From: Lojkania enalia
Taxonomy: Eukaryota > Ascomycota > Dothideomycetes > Pleosporales
Reading direction: 5' to 3'
DNA: 54,231 nt
NCBI GenBank assembly: GCA_010094045.1
Contig: ML986834.1
Coordinates: 1 to 54,231, forward strand
The notes under the pieces are model-generated. The model was not told the origin of the DNA. It did no database searches and saw only the letters and a list, made by a program, of their open reading frames with translations. Shown one piece after another: positions 13,309-26,922 of the stretch. Position numbers and translations under genes: made by a program. Position 1 is the stretch's first letter; each line of letters starts with the position of its first letter.

Positions 13309-16300
13309 ACATACTATATAAGTAAGCTAATTACCTAAATAAGCTAATTATAATACTAAAATTCTACTAAAATTATAATAATTATACTTTATAATATTAT
13401 AACGTATAGTATAAGCGAGCTAATTACCTAAGCGAGCTGATTATAATACTAAAACCCTACTAAAATCGCGATAATTATACTTTATAGTATTATACTATAA
13501 TTAAAAACTGCAGAATTAATTTAGAAAGAAGCTAGAATACAGCTTATACTTTAAGCTCTTTAATAAGATGTAATACTAACTATACGTCGCGTTGCATTAA
13601 TCTATAATATCTCTTAAAGTATACTTAGTATATAAAGGCGAGGAACAGCTCTATAACGCGATTGCCGGCCTAATTTAATAAAGCTTAGTAAGACTGAGGA
13701 GTGGGTAATTGTTTAGCATATACTAGATCTAAATATAAGAGGATTTCTACTGCGGCTTACTACTATTTAAGATATAGCTAATTTACTGCTAGTTGCACGC
13801 TCTACTAGCCAGGTTAAAAAGAACTAGGTAGAGAACTTTATTAAACGTACGCCTAAGCTTAAGGTCAAATTTAATTAAAAGTACGACTATTTAAGAGCTA
13901 AATGCGAGGATCCTAAGGTTATAGAAGACTGGTTCTACCTTATATAGAATATAAAAGCTAAGTATAGTATATTAATAAAGATACGTACAACTTCGATAAA
14001 TTAGGCTTTATAATAGGCGTAATATCGATAGGAGTAGTAGTTACTAGCTCTAAGAGATAGAATTGACTAAAGCAGCTCTAGCTAGGTAATTATAAGTAGA
14101 CTATAGTTATCTAGGGTATTAACGCGATAGGATAGACAATACTACCTTTTATTATCTTTACAGGTACCTACCACCTCTCTATATAGTATAAAGAAGATAA
14201 TATTCTACTAACCTAGACTATATAGGTTACTAATAACGGCTGGATAATAAATAATATTAGTATTAAGTAGTTAAAGCACTTTAACGCGTATATAAAGGAT
14301 TGTACTATTAGTATATATTAATTACTAATTCTCGACGGCTATAAAAGTTACAACTCGCTTAAATTTAGGCAGCTCTATAAGGAAAAGAATATTATTACTT
14401 TCTACATACCTCTATATTCGTCGCATCTACTACAGCTACTAGATATAGGTTATTTCTCGCCTTTAAAGACTGCGTACAGGCGCTAAATCGAGCAGCTAAT
14501 ATACAGTTATATTAACTATATTATAAAAATCGAGTTTTTATCCTATTTTAAAGTAGCTTTTAACGCAGCAATTATAAAGAGTAATATCCTAAGTAGCTTT
14601 TAAAGCGCTAGTCTAGTTCTATTTAACCTAGATGTAGTACTATCGAAGTTTAAAGTTCGACTATATATACTAACACTCCCTATAGTCGAAAATACCCCTT
14701 AGGAGTTAAAAACACTAAGTAATTCTATCGAATTTAGGTCTTAATCTACGTACGTTCGATTAAGAGTTTAAAAGTACTTAGATAGCTCGTCTATTTTAAT
14801 AGTAGAGGCGTTTAAATAGTTTATAAAGGGTGCTACGTATATAATATATAAAAATGTACTATTACGCGCTTAGGTTATTAAGCTTTAAACAGCTAATAAG
14901 ACTGCTACACAACGTTAATCGTATAAAAGAAAGCGTATATAGAAGGAAGGCAACCTAACGATTAAAGAAGGCGCTTAATTAACTACTCTAAAAGAGTTTA
15001 GCGCTTGTACTAATAGGAAGAAGAGTAGGAAGAAGGCGCGTGTTAATGGAAACCAGCCAACTTAAAGGTGCTGTAGGTAGTATAGCGAGGTTGAGCATAA
15101 CTCGCGGACGTGTAAAAATGATGCTATAGATATAGAAGAATAGGCTACTATACTATATAGTATAATAGAATGTAAGAAAGTATAATATTTTGCGAAAAGT
15201 AGTCGCGATTTTAATATAGTTTTAGTATTATAATCAGCTCGCTTGAGTAATTAGCTCGCTTATACTGTACGTTACTACAACTAATAACTATAGAATTAAT
15301 TTAGAAAGAAGCTAGAATATAGCTTATACTTTAAGCTCTTTAATAAGATATAATACTAACTATACGTTGCGTTATATTAATCTATAATATCTTCTAAAGT
15401 ATACTTAGTATATAAAAGTAAAGAATAGCTCTATAATACGATTACTAGCCTAATTTAATAAAGTTTAGTAAGATTAAGAAGTGGGTAATTATTTAGTATA
15501 TACTAGATCTAAATATAAGAGAATTTCTGTTACAACTTACTACTATTTAAAATATAGCTAATTTACTACTAGCTATACGTTCTACTAGCTAGATTAAAAA
15601 GAACTAGATAGAGAACTTTATTAAACGTACGCTTAAGCTTAAGATTAAATATAATTAAAAGTACGACTATTTAAAAGCTAAATATAAGAATTTTAAGATT
15701 ATAGGAGGCTAGTTCTACCTTATATAGAATATAAAGGCTAAGTATAGTATTATTAACAAAAATATATATAACTTTAATAAATTAAGCTTTATAATAGATA
15801 TAATATTAATAGAAGTAGTAGTTACTAGCTCTAAGAGATAGAATTAACTAAAGCAGCTCTAGCTAGATAATCGCAAGTAGACTATAGTTATCTAGGATAT
15901 TAACGTAATAGGATAGATAATACTACCTTTTATTATCTTTATAGGTACCTATTACCTCTCTATATAGTATAAAGAAGATAATATTCTACTAACCTAGGCT
16001 ATATAGGTTACTAATAACAGCTGGACGATAAATAATATTAGTATTAAGTAGTTAAAGTACTTTAATATATATATAAAGGATTATACTATTAGTATATATT
16101 AATTACTAATTCTTAACAGCTATAAGAGCTACAACTCGTTTAAATTTAGGCAGTTTTATAAGGAAAAGAATATTATTACTCTCTATATACCTCTATATTT
16201 ATCGCATCTACTATAGCTACTAGATATAAGTTATTTCTCGCCTTTAAAAACTACGTATAGGTGCTAAGTTAAATAGTTGATATACGGTTATATTAACTAT

Positions 16301-17036
16301 ATTACGAAAATTAAGTTTTTACCCTACTTTAAAATAGCTTTTAATATAGTAATTACGAAGAGTAATATCTTAGATAGCTTTTAAGGTGCTAGACTAGTTC
16401 TATTTAACTTAAATATAGTACTATCGAAGCTTAAAGTTTAACTATATATACTAATACCTTCTATAGTTAAAGATACCTCTTAGAAGTTAAAAATACTAAG
16501 TAATCCTATTAAATTTAGGTCTTAATCTACGTACGTTTAATTAAGAGTTTAAAAGCATCTAGATAGCTCGCCTATTTTAATAGTAGAAGCGTTTAAATAG
16601 TTTATAAAAGGTGCTGTGTATATAATATATAAAAACGTACTATTACGCGTTTAGATTACTAAACTTTAAGTAGCTAATAAAGCTGCTATATAATATTAAT
16701 CGTATAAAAGAAAGTATATATAGAAGGAAGATAACCTAATAATTAAAGAAGGCGTTTAATTAACTACTCTAAAAGAGTTTAGCACTCGTATTAATAGGAA
16801 GAAGAGTAGGAAGAAGGCGTATATTAATAGAGGCTAGCCAACTTAAAAGCGCTGTAAGTAGTATAGTAAGGCTAGATATAACTCGCAAACGTATAAAAAT
16901 AATACTATAGATATAGAAGAATAGGCTACTATACTATATAATATAATAGAATATAAGAAAGTATAATATTTTACGAAAAGTAGTCGCGATTTTAGTATAG
17001 TTTTAGTATTATAATCAGCTCGCTTATATAGTACGT
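13309..17036 (+). mobile_element. Outer pogo/Fot element containing a second copy of itself
   Basis: The outer element runs from 13309 to 17036 with TA duplications at 13307-13308 and 17037-17038. Its first ~90 bp are at 13309-13399; the rest resumes at 15275 after an inner copy. Joined across the inner copy, its sequence is colinear with the inner element's own left end. It is more heavily RIP-mutated than the inner copy, so it is older. Its right terminal repeat has lost about 17 bp of an internal AGCTCGCTT duplication that the inner copy retains. The transposase reads on the plus strand, with stops. Confidence 0.8.
13402..15272 (+). mobile_element. Inner pogo/Fot element, nested in its own family
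   Basis: An 1871 bp element with terminal inverted repeats of about 60 bp (each holding two AAGCGAGCT-type motifs) and TA duplications at 13400-13401 and 15273-15274. On the plus strand the transposase reads from about 13560: an N-terminal helix-turn-helix region, then a DDE_1 core with recognisable NFDETGF-like, GNREWTTVI-like and LDGHESH-like blocks, now mutated and stopped. About 90 percent identical by eye to the outer copy (estimate). Confidence 0.85.
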
Positions 17037-17088
17037 TAATACCTAGTATCTATTTTATCTTCTTAAAATATCTAGCTATTATAACGTA

Positions 17089-18584
17089 TTTTACAAGCGA
17101 GTCGCCCACCTAAGCAAGTCGCCTACCTTATCAGCTATCTCTATATTTAGAAGCGTATATTACGATAACACCTGCAGGTATTACTATAATAATTTAATAG
17201 GGAATAGATATATTATTTATCTACTACTATATAAGTTCTAATATTATATCTAGGCTTGCTGTAGCAGCTGTAATACTTCTAGTATAGTATACCCGCTCTT
17301 CTACGCTTCTTACCTACGCGTACTTTATCCTCTAGCTGCTTATCTACCTCCTTTTAAGCAGCTATCTCAGCAGCTTCAGCCTTAGTAAGACTACCTTACT
17401 TCTATAGAACCTTTTTTAATCGCTTTTTACGCTGTAATAGAACCTTATTTACTTTCTAAAGCTGACCAATCTAACGCTGAAATAGTATACATAAATAAGC
17501 TATCTATACAGCACCTTTAGTAAGCGAATTAAAAGAATTATTAATTATAGTAGGTGAGCTATTCTAATACTTAGTAATACGGTCTTAAATTAGTATTGTT
17601 TAAGACTCTAGTTCGACGGTGTTAGTTGGTGTTTTTAACTCCTAGAGGCAACTAGCTGCTAGTAGTAATAATAGAGTATAAAGCTTAATATTAAGCTTTA
17701 ATAGTACTATATTAGGATTATATAGTTCTAAACTAGTACCTCGAAAGCTTATATATATATTAGCCTTAGTAATAGAGCGCTGATATACTATACGAAAGGT
17801 TAGTAGAAAGTTAAGCTTTATAATATAGTAGATATTAGCTTATATAAGCTTATTAATCTTGCGCCTATATACTTTCTTTAATAGTAAGAAGTAGCCTATA
17901 TCTAAAAGCTGTAGTAGATGCGATAAATATGCTGCTATATATAATAGAATAATATCCTTCTCTTTATAGAGCAGCTGAAACTTAGTAGACCTATAGCTCT
18001 TATAGCTATTAATAACTAGTAGATAATAAGCGCCTACTATATACTACCTTATATATTAAAGGTTAAACCAACTACTAATAACTTTAGAATCCTTATAGAG
18101 AGCTCTTTAATAGTTATATTTTCGATAGAAGTATATTTTAAGCTTAAGAATGCGATTAATAAAGTTTATTAGCTAGTTTTTACCAACCTAGTCTATAGAG
18201 CGAGCTCTAAGTAAATAGTTAGCTATATCTTATATACTATCGATTATAGGAGGGTATCTACGAGATGATAGGTCTAGTATATACTGTATTATAGTTGATT
18301 CTTCTAGCTTTATAAGCTTCTTTAAATTGGGCTTACAATCGCGTTATAAAGGTTTACTAGTATATCGGTCTCTAAGCGTTGTTTAAATGATACTATAGGT
18401 AGCTATAGCACTTTATACGCTCTAAATTTAATCTTAATTAATAGCTAAGATAGCTAGTAATATCTAACCTTTTTAATAGATTAATTAAGGTTAAGGTAGT
18501 TGCTGTATTATATTGTAAGTAGGTAGAGTATAACTTCTTAGTAAAAGTAGGCAACTTACTTAAATAGGCGACTCGCTTGTAAAA
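17089..18584 (-). mobile_element. Third pogo/Fot element, minus strand, RIP-inactivated
   Basis: A 1496 bp element with inverted termini: 17089 onward reads TTTTACAAGCGAGTCGCC and the right end is its complement ending at 18584. TA duplications lie at 17087-17088 and 18585-18586. Transposase remnants read on the minus strand. It is a different subfamily from the 13.3-17.0 kb pair (the terminal motif is GCGAGTCGCC instead of GCGAGCTAATT). Confidence 0.8.
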
Positions 18585-18586
18585 TA

Positions 18587-18975
18587 TATTATATATTTTC
18601 TTCTTCTCTTTTATCTTTCTACTTACCTCGCGTATAACTTACTCCTTAGCTATTCTCTTATATAATACCTAAGATCTGTATATAGTATATTATACTAAGT
18701 ATTAGATAAGCCTTATTATTCCTACTTATAGCCTCTTATAATATTAGAATAGCTCGTCTAGTTATATAGTAATAGCAGCTAAATAGCTGCTATAGATCTC
18801 TAGATAGAGATCTTTATTATTCCCCGTCCGGATTTTTTTCTTCCTTCCTAGCGATATCTAGCTAGAATACCAGCCTAATAGCTATTCTACTACTCGTATA
18901 GCAGCTGTAGTAGAAGCTTTAGAACTAGTAATCTAAAATCTAGTAGCTTTAATCTAATCTCGACTTAATATATAT
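18587..18975 (+). mobile_element. Left part of a gag-bearing LTR element (LTR and gag start)
   Basis: 18590-18760 is an LTR that matches about 25205-25370, with shared landmarks CTTACCTCGCGTATA and AGATCTGTATATAG. It is followed by leader and the start of a plus-strand gag. The element is interrupted at 18975 by the Copia element and resumes at 24275. The outer left edge is obscured by the pogo element ending at 18584, which may have inserted in or beside the LTR. Confidence 0.65.
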
Positions 18976-19100
18976 TATTAGAGCTAGCTAGCTTTAATAA
19001 GGGTTAGAAAACTGCGTCTATTAACTAGAAATGCGAGATATATTATATATATATTCCTAAACCTGCTAAGAAGCTAATTATAAATAGTTTAGCTATAATA
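18976..19100 (-). repeat. 3' LTR of the Copia element
   Basis: 125 bp, the same length as its partner at 24145-24269. It starts TATTAG where the partner starts TGTCAG, two RIP-type transitions at the conserved TG end. Confidence 0.8.
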
Positions 19101-22100
19101 TACCCCCCTAGCTATAGTAAATAGTAAAGCTGCCTTTTAGTTAACTAGTCTAAGTACCTTTATAAGACTGAGCTACTTTAAAAAGATAAGGTACTTCTAC
19201 TTAGGCAGTACCTTTATAAGACTGTCTACTAGTATCTGGTTCGTCGGCTTCCAACTAACCTATAACCTTCCTACTTTAACTTCTTATTAAATCTACATCT
19301 AATAAGTATCTATATAATATAGCCTAGTCTATAGTCTATCTACTACTTTAGTAGTAATATCTACTATCTGCTGATTGTTATAAAATAGTATAGGGACTAT
19401 CTCTATACTAAACCCTATATAATTAAAGACTCTAGTCTACTATTACAACTTACTACCTGCTATAGATAGAGCTAGCAGCTTAGCCTTAGTTGTTAACTTA
19501 GTAACCGAGCGCTATATTATCGCTTTCTAGTTAATAGGTAGGCTATAAAGCTTAAATAGGTAGCCCTGCAAGCTATAACACATCTCTTAATTATCTGCGA
19601 ATACTACGTCTAATACTCTATAGAATAGTAGCTTATACTTATTACTAAGGTAGATTGCGTTTTCCTAATCTAGTCTAGATACTTATAAGCCTAGCCCTCT
19701 CGTACTAATTATATATCTCTAGACGTGCTCTACTACTTAAATATAACTCTATCTTAGATTCTTAAGATAGGTTACTAAAGCTAAATAAGCTCTTAAGATG
19801 TCTAGGCGCGTGTAAACTGCTAGATATCTTAGAGATCCGACTAGCTACTAATAATATTTAGTTCTCTAATAGTTTAGCTCCTCTATACTTAATACTAGGT
19901 GGTTATCGACTAGAGGTACTATAAGATAGCTTCTCTACCCCTACTTCTATAGTCTATGCTTAGCTGCGACCTTATTAATAAACAAGTCTTAACTAAGCTA
20001 GATTCTACCTATATCCTAGTCTCGAACTATTCTAATTCTTAAGAACTACTGGAGCTGTTTAAGTAAGTGTAGCTTATACTACAATTTTAAGCCTACTTCG
20101 AATTACTAATATATAGTAAGATAGTCTAGATAGACTAGGATAACTATATTATTAACGTAGAAGAATACTATTAGGCTCTTACTTCTAAATAGATATAGGA
20201 CCTCTTAAATCGGCTGCAGTCCTAGCTTAAGTAGCGAGCTCTTAAGGTGCTTATACTAGAGTAGAGGAGTATCTCTTAGGCTATAGAGAGCTTTCCTTAT
20301 CTCTAGTAGCTTATCTAGTTTCTATATAAATCCTTCTAGCGTATAGGCGTATATTAGTCTATCTAGCGGTATATTTAAGAAAGCGTTGGTGATATCGTAT
20401 TAATAGGCGTATAGTCTAAAAGCTGCTGCTAGAGCGACTAGGAATCGGAATACTTATACTACTAGAGTAGCTATATATATATCTCCCTAGTCCTATTACA
20501 GGTCTCCTCTAACAACTAGCCTAGCTTTAAACTTATATAGATATCTATTCTTATCGAATTTGTATATAAATACCTATATTAGTAGTAGAAGCTTAATCTC
20601 TAGCTATATACTAGCTCTAGTTTCTATTATATAAACTAGACAGCCCTTGCTACAGCAGCTCTAAAGCTCTACTATTACTGCTTTCTTAAATTTAATTCTA
20701 AATAGATACTTCTTAAGCTACTTCTATTACTTTAGTAGAGGTAGCAGCTAATCTCTATATAGACTGATCCTGGGCTAATCAGCTAGTATATTACTACTTA
20801 TCTTCTACTATAACGCTTCTATAAACGCTGTATAGTATATGCGGGGTATTTTATAAGTTCTAGTCTTCGTAACATTTCTAGTATTAAGCTGACTGCTAAT
20901 TTTATCGCGTCTGTTCGTATTATTTAATTATCGGTCTAAAGCCTCTACTTCTAGTTTAATCTAATACCAGCTTTTAAAGAGGCTAGTTATTACCTCTAGA
21001 TACTCGTCGCGATTATCTTAACTGTATAGTTCTAGGGTATCTTCTAGCGTTATAATGCTACTAACTACTAGATACTCTATTCTAGCCAGCTTACTTAATT
21101 ATTACTAACCTAGCTTCTACTTAAGCTACTACTTAATCTACTGCTTAAGCTTATTATCTAACATCTCCTTACGCGATTAAGGAGTTAATTAATCTAGTAT
21201 CTGTTTAAGCTCTATATTATTCAGCTTACAGCTCTCCTTAATATTAAATACTACGGCTGCTAGATGCAGCATCTACTTGTCTAAAAAGATAAGATCTTTA
21301 TGCGATTCTGTAGGTAGCAGGATAATATTTCTAGTTCTAATAACTCTATCTAGCTCTAGCATCTAGATGCGATAGATATTTGTAGAGTTATATCTTACAA
21401 GGCGTCCGATTAACGTGTAAGATTATAGCTTCTCTCTCTAGTATAGGTAATAATTCAGGATATATACCTTAACTTCTAGTACGCTAAAATAAGCTACTAA
21501 CGGTCTAGTTCCGCGTACTACCTTATACAGAGTATACTAGTCTAGAGCTTTGGTCGGCGTGCGATTAAGGAGATAGACTGCTAAGAGTAGGTACTTGTTT
21601 AATACCTCTATTAGTAGCCCTGCGTCTATTCTTATAGCTCTTCCCTATACGACTAGTAACTACCCTACTCTCTCTATTAGACTATTCTACTCCTTAGTAT
21701 ACTCTACTCGTAGTTCTACTAAGATTCCTAGGTTTTTAAAGATATTAAGTATCTTAGAATATCCGCGCTTACTATTAAGCTTAATAGCTTTAACCTACGC
21801 GTTAAACTAAGCTTTAAGCTTAACTAGTAATCTCTATACTATATATTGTAGCGTTATTATATTCTTGTTCAGCAGGTAGTAGGCCTTATACTATCTACTA
21901 TACTAGTAGACTATATAGAATATCTAGAGGTCTCTATTATAGTAGTACTTTAACCGATCGCGTATCTAGACTAAATCTATCCCTAGTCTCTTAAATAGTC
22001 CCTAGGCTAGTTCCTAAGGAGCTCTCCTACTTACTATCTTATAGAGCTTAGACTGGATGTAGACGGTGTATTCTATCTACTTTAGAGCTTGATTTCTCTA

Positions 22101-24144
22101 CTGCTGCTGCTTCTACACCCCCTACTACTACTACTACTTTACCCCCTACTATTACTTAATCAACTTAAGCCTGTTAATATAAGTAGGTAGATAAGTGACT
22201 ACCTTCTAGCTAGTATAGCTAAATACCCTATAAGCTTATATAGGTATAAGTTCTAGCTACTTATAAGCTGCGTAGGAAGGCCTTAGTTTATACTACACTA
22301 TATATACTAATAGAAATAGTTGTATACTATCCTCTATATCTATTAGCTAATACCTAGACGTACGCCTAAAATAATATATAATATTCGATAGATCTATCTA
22401 ATATAAATAGTCTCGTCCTAAGTTAAAATAGATCCCTACTATACTATAGTATAAGAGACTAACTACGCTTATAAACATCTCTAGGATATATATTATGTAT
22501 AAGAGTAGGATAATCTTAATTCTAGTAGGCGTCTATACCTATAGCTAGACTTTTCCCTATTCTCGAATTAGTAGTAGCTGTCCCCCTATATATATATAGT
22601 CGTCTGGTCTAGACTACTATATTATTCTCTAGCTATAAGACTTGCTATTAGTAATATAGATATTTAAGCTAGGGTTTATAATCTATCTATTAAGTAGCAA
22701 TAGCTAATACTAATACTACTCAACCTATATAGTTCTAAGCTATAGAGTTAAAGCTGCTATAGAGCTTACTAATCGATTTAGGTTTAGAGCTACCGTCGCA
22801 GCTAGTTCTAATAGTTAACGCCTGTTATCCCATCTTTTTATTATACTTAATACTGGCGCTAAGACTATTATAAAGCCTATAGAACCTGCTAATACTACTA
22901 GTTACTTCTTAGTATTATAAAGCACCTTTAACCTAGAAGATCTTAATATCCTGAGCTCCTAGAATCTCTACTTAATATCTTAATCCGGCTGCCAGCCTAA
23001 TAGGTGTAACGCTAAGTTAATATATAGATACTGCTTAAATTGTAACTATCTCTATAGAGGTAGACTATCTATTTTAATTGCTAAGGTTTCTAGCTACTTT
23101 TAGTCTAGTACGACTACTATAGTTATTATAGTACGACATTAAGCGTCGCGAACGTCCCTAGCTCTAATATAACTAGTCTAGTACAACGATAGTATAACGT
23201 ATACTGCGCTACCAGGTCTAAAATACTTATATATAGCCTATTATCTACTTTAGACTTAATAAGCAGCGATAGCTTATTTACTATCCAGCTATCGTCCAAG
23301 CTTTTAACTGCGAGAATAAAGTCCTACTAAGCTCGATTCCTCTATACTTCTAGTATACTTACTAGGCTTATAACGCGCGTCGTTTTAAGCTAATCCTTAA
23401 ACTAGGTATCTAGGTTCCTCTTTCTTAGTCGTATTTTAAGCGTCTAGTATCAAGCCTACAGCTGTATACTGTGCTCAGCTTTACTTAGGTAGAGATACTT
23501 CTTAAGGGTCTATAGTTAATTGTACGCAGTCTTATAGTCTATAATTAGATGGATATATTAAGCTGCTATCGTCCTCGATATCTCCTACGTGAATTCTCTA
23601 AGAGCTTTTTCTTTCTACAGCTACTGCGCCTCGCTACAGTTATACGTTCTATACTAGACTTTATATCTTACCAATTCTTAATTAGTCAGATTTATAATAT
23701 CCACTTCAGTATCTACTGCCTTAGTATTACTATCTGTCCTGTAGAAATCTCCGAACTACTTCTTAATCAGCTTCTTAGCGTCTAGTCGAAGGACTAGCTC
23801 CTTACTAAGATCTGGGTCTACGTATTTCTAGAGCTGGTTCTGGTCCGCGCTGTCCTTCTGCAGAAACAGCTACTATATCTAGTACTCTAGCTTATCGAGA
23901 ATAACCGTAGCTTTAGTAATAAGCAGGTCTGATTCTATTATCTTTTTGATATACTATATCGCGTTAATCTGTCGAGGTCTCTGCTACGACTAGTTCTAAG
24001 CTCTCTAGCTTCCTAGCTAGCCTAGCAACGTCGAGGTGACTAAGGTCTTAATAAATAAGATATAATTAACTAAGCCTATATTAATCAGCTCTAATCTATC
24101 TATGTGGAACGTAGTAGTAGTTAAAGGGCTTCCGGGCTTATAAC

Positions 24145-24269
24145 TGTCAGAGCTAGCTAGCTTTAATAAGGGTTAGAAAACTGCGTCTATTAACTAGAAA
24201 TGCGAGACATGCTATATATATATCCCTGGACCTGCTAAGAGGCTAACTATAAATAGCTTAGCCGTAATA
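24145..24269 (-). repeat. 5' LTR of the Copia element
   Basis: 125 bp, less mutated than the left copy. On the element's strand it ends in GACA and is followed by GTTATAAGC. The related LTR at 27516-27664 is followed by GTTATGAGC at the same place, so the two Copia elements share a primer-binding-site design. Confidence 0.8.
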
Positions 24270-24274
24270 TATAT

Positions 24275-25370
24275 TACTATTTTCTAGCTCTAATCCTCTA
24301 CTACCTCTTATTCTTAACTCCTAGACCCTCTATATTTCGACGGCAAACTATATACGCTTTATATATAGCTCCTATCTATTAAAGCTAAGCTATATTTAAA
24401 CTAACTTAATAGAGCTAATATATTTAACTACGTCTAGAACCGACTTAAACAGCTATAGTAGATATTAGTACTATACCTCTACTAGACTATTAAGGATAAC
24501 CAGTCCTAGAATTCTAAGATAATCTTTTTATTCTTCCAGCGCCTCTATTATAATCTATATAAGAAATAGAAGGTAGTTTAATATTTCGTATTAGTATATT
24601 AGAAGGATAATAAGTTGCTTCTTACATACCTTGCTTATTTTAAATATCTCTCGTACGAGGTAGATATCTAGTTATAGCCTAATGCATCTCGAATCTCCTC
24701 TCTCTACTATAGTCTCTACTCTTCTTTCTACTAACTCCTTAAAAAGTTAAACAACTCCCTATTCTATTAGTAATATAACAACTATATTAAGCTTGTTTAA
24801 CATATCGATTATTATACTAGACGCTAGCTAGCTAGCTAGAAACAGTTCTCTTAAACTAATACTTAGCTAGTTAAATCTTCTTCTCCTAAGCGTATAGATA
24901 TTAGTAATATCTAGATAAGATTACGCTCTTCCTCTATATTATTAGCCTACTACTATTACTATTATAATTATAACTTCTACTATAGTTGTAGATTTAGGTA
25001 TTATTAGATTAAGGACTATAGTTAGATTAAGCCGCAGCTCCTTCTAACAAATATAGTACTTTCACCCCGTACGAAATAGATAGCTAGTTATACTAGGTCC
25101 CCGTATTACAGCTACAATTGTTAATTGCGGCTACTTTCTGAAAGGGGGTACTATTATAGTATTCTTACGTTCCTCTCTAACACCTGTATATAGCGCGCTT
25201 ACTTCCGTATATATACCTTCTTTTTCCCTCTTATCTTCCTACTTACCTCGCGTATAGCTTGCTCCTTAGCTATCCTCTTATACAACACCTGAGATCTGTA
25301 TATAGCATACTATACTAAGCGTTAGATAAGCCTTATCGTCCCTACCTATAGCCTCTCGTAATATTTATAG
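24275..25370 (+). mobile_element. Right part of the gag-bearing LTR element (gag and 3' LTR)
   Basis: This continues the element broken at 18975. Gag reads on the plus strand to about 25130, then a G run (25144-25149, polypurine tract) and an LTR to about 25370. No protease, reverse transcriptase or integrase fits between the gag and the LTR, so with the Copia insert removed the element is only about 1.6-2 kb: LTR, gag, LTR. It looks like a non-autonomous element or an internal-deletion derivative. Confidence 0.65.
24330..25130 (+). pseudogene. Retroelement gag with a ruined zinc knuckle
   Basis: The plus-strand translation begins with a stretch like PLYFDGKLYTL and IKAKLYLN, matching the start of Gypsy-type gag domains (FDG, then ..KA.L). 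Around 24965-25030 is a zinc-knuckle-like region with WIKDC-type context in which the expected Cys and His codons read Tyr (TGT to TAT, CAC to TAC), the RIP pattern. Stops at former Gln/Trp codons. It is not functional. Confidence 0.6.
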
Positions 25371-26922
25371 TAGAGCTTTCTAATAAAGTATAAAAGCTCT
25401 AAATATTTACTAGAGAATATTAGAGGGTTAAATAAATAGTTAGAACGGAAATATATATTATATATTATTTTAGGTAGACTAGAAGTTAATATAAGCGTCT
25501 ATTTAGAAGCTAGAGTTATAGGCTAAATTAAGCTAAGGATAGATAATAGTTCTATTACTATTAATATACTAGTAGCTAGTAGAGGGATAGCTATTTAATA
25601 GCTACTAAATTTCCTTTAGATTGCTTTAAAGTCTAACTTATAGTAGTTCTCCTAGATAATTAAAGCCTCTACTAGCATCTTATTTTTCTATTATAAAGAG
25701 TCTAGTTTACCTTAAATCTTTTTAAGTATATTAATAAGCGCGTTCTTATCTATAGTATAAAATATTTGATAATATAATATAATATTACAAATATTTATAT
25801 ATAGTTAGTTAATTATACTTTAGATAGTTAACTCTATTACTATATACTATATATAGATATTATAATATTATATAAAAAAAAGAAATATCTCTATTATATA
25901 GGTTTTTATAGAAACTAGATCTATACTACTATACAGGCTAGCTAAGTTAGTAAAACCTTCCTCTATTATAGTTATAATAAGTCGGTTATATTCTAGCTAG
26001 TAGTTAATAGCTATTACTAACAGCTAGTTTAAATATTATAATAGGGGTAGTATAGGTATAGAGGTATTACGGTATTACTATAATATTCCCCTACTATATT
26101 TTAACTAAGAGGTTAAGGAAATACTATAGTATACTATTAATATATCTATCTATACTACTCTATATAGTTTCTATCCCCTTTTACTTATATAAGCTAATAA
26201 AGGCTTTAGCTACTACTACTAACTACTAGCCTACTACTAATAATAATAGGCTATTATAGATAGTATTAGCTTCTTATCTAAGTTTAGAGTTATTAGCTGG
26301 GTTTTCTTTAAACCTCTACTTAATATAAGATATTTCTTACTAGATAGGTAGTTTCTACTATAAGTTAATATAATAGTATCTATTCTATTGATATTAATTT
26401 CTACAGAATTTATAATTTAACCTTTAACTAGCCTATCTACTCTAGCTTTAGCCTTAACCTTAGTTTTATCCTTAATAGTCTACTATATAACTAGTATTTT
26501 GAGAAGGTAATTAATTAGTTTATTAATTAGCTAAGTCTTCTAACTAGCCTATTTAGTCTAGTAATAGTAGTTGGTTTTAAAGCGCTGCGAATTCTATATA
26601 TATAGTTCTTAACTAAGAGGCTAGCTACCTTTTTTTACTAGGCCTTAAAGAACTCTAGATAGGATATTATAAAGTCTAGAAGTACTATACTAGCCTATTC
26701 TAGTTATATAAGAATTAATTATAGAGTAATTAAATAGACTAGATTTACTAGAGCTATAGCTTTAACAAAATTATAGTAAGAGTTAAAATTATTAACTAGT
26801 AGTAGTTTAATAGTTTTAGCTTTAAGGTAGATATTATAGTAGTTTATAATCTAGGAATTAGTTTTAATCCTAGGGTTCTATTTTTAAGCCGCTTAATATT
26901 ACGCTCTAGCTTTTTACTTTAG
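25371..26922. repeat. Degraded retroelement DNA, including an inverted match to 50.3-50.8 kb
   Basis: TA-rich and stop-filled. The part 25645-26090 is the reverse complement of about 50330-50785, with shared landmarks such as a TATAACCGACTTGTTATAAC-like segment. In both places it reads as the 5' end of a gag gene starting near an MEEGF-like peptide (on the minus strand here). Nothing recognisable was found from 26100 to 26922. Confidence 0.5.

Larger units (their letters stand above)
18976..24269 (-). mobile_element. Copia-type LTR retrotransposon, RIP-inactivated, full length
   Basis: A 5294 bp element with 125 bp LTRs (18976-19100 and 24145-24269) and a perfect 5 bp target duplication TATAT (18971-18975 and 24270-24274). 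A C run at 19103-19108 is the polypurine tract of a minus-strand element. On the minus strand near 20310-20100 the reverse transcriptase is clear: LEIRKALYSLRDTP, then FFYVNNIVI, where the Copia active site is YVDD and both Asp codons have become Asn (RIP-type G to A). Stops at former Gln and Trp codons throughout. Confidence 0.85.

Noticed and set aside
13402..17036. Two pogo elements in tandem
   Set aside because: The second has no left end of its own; sequence continuity and TA duplications show nesting instead.
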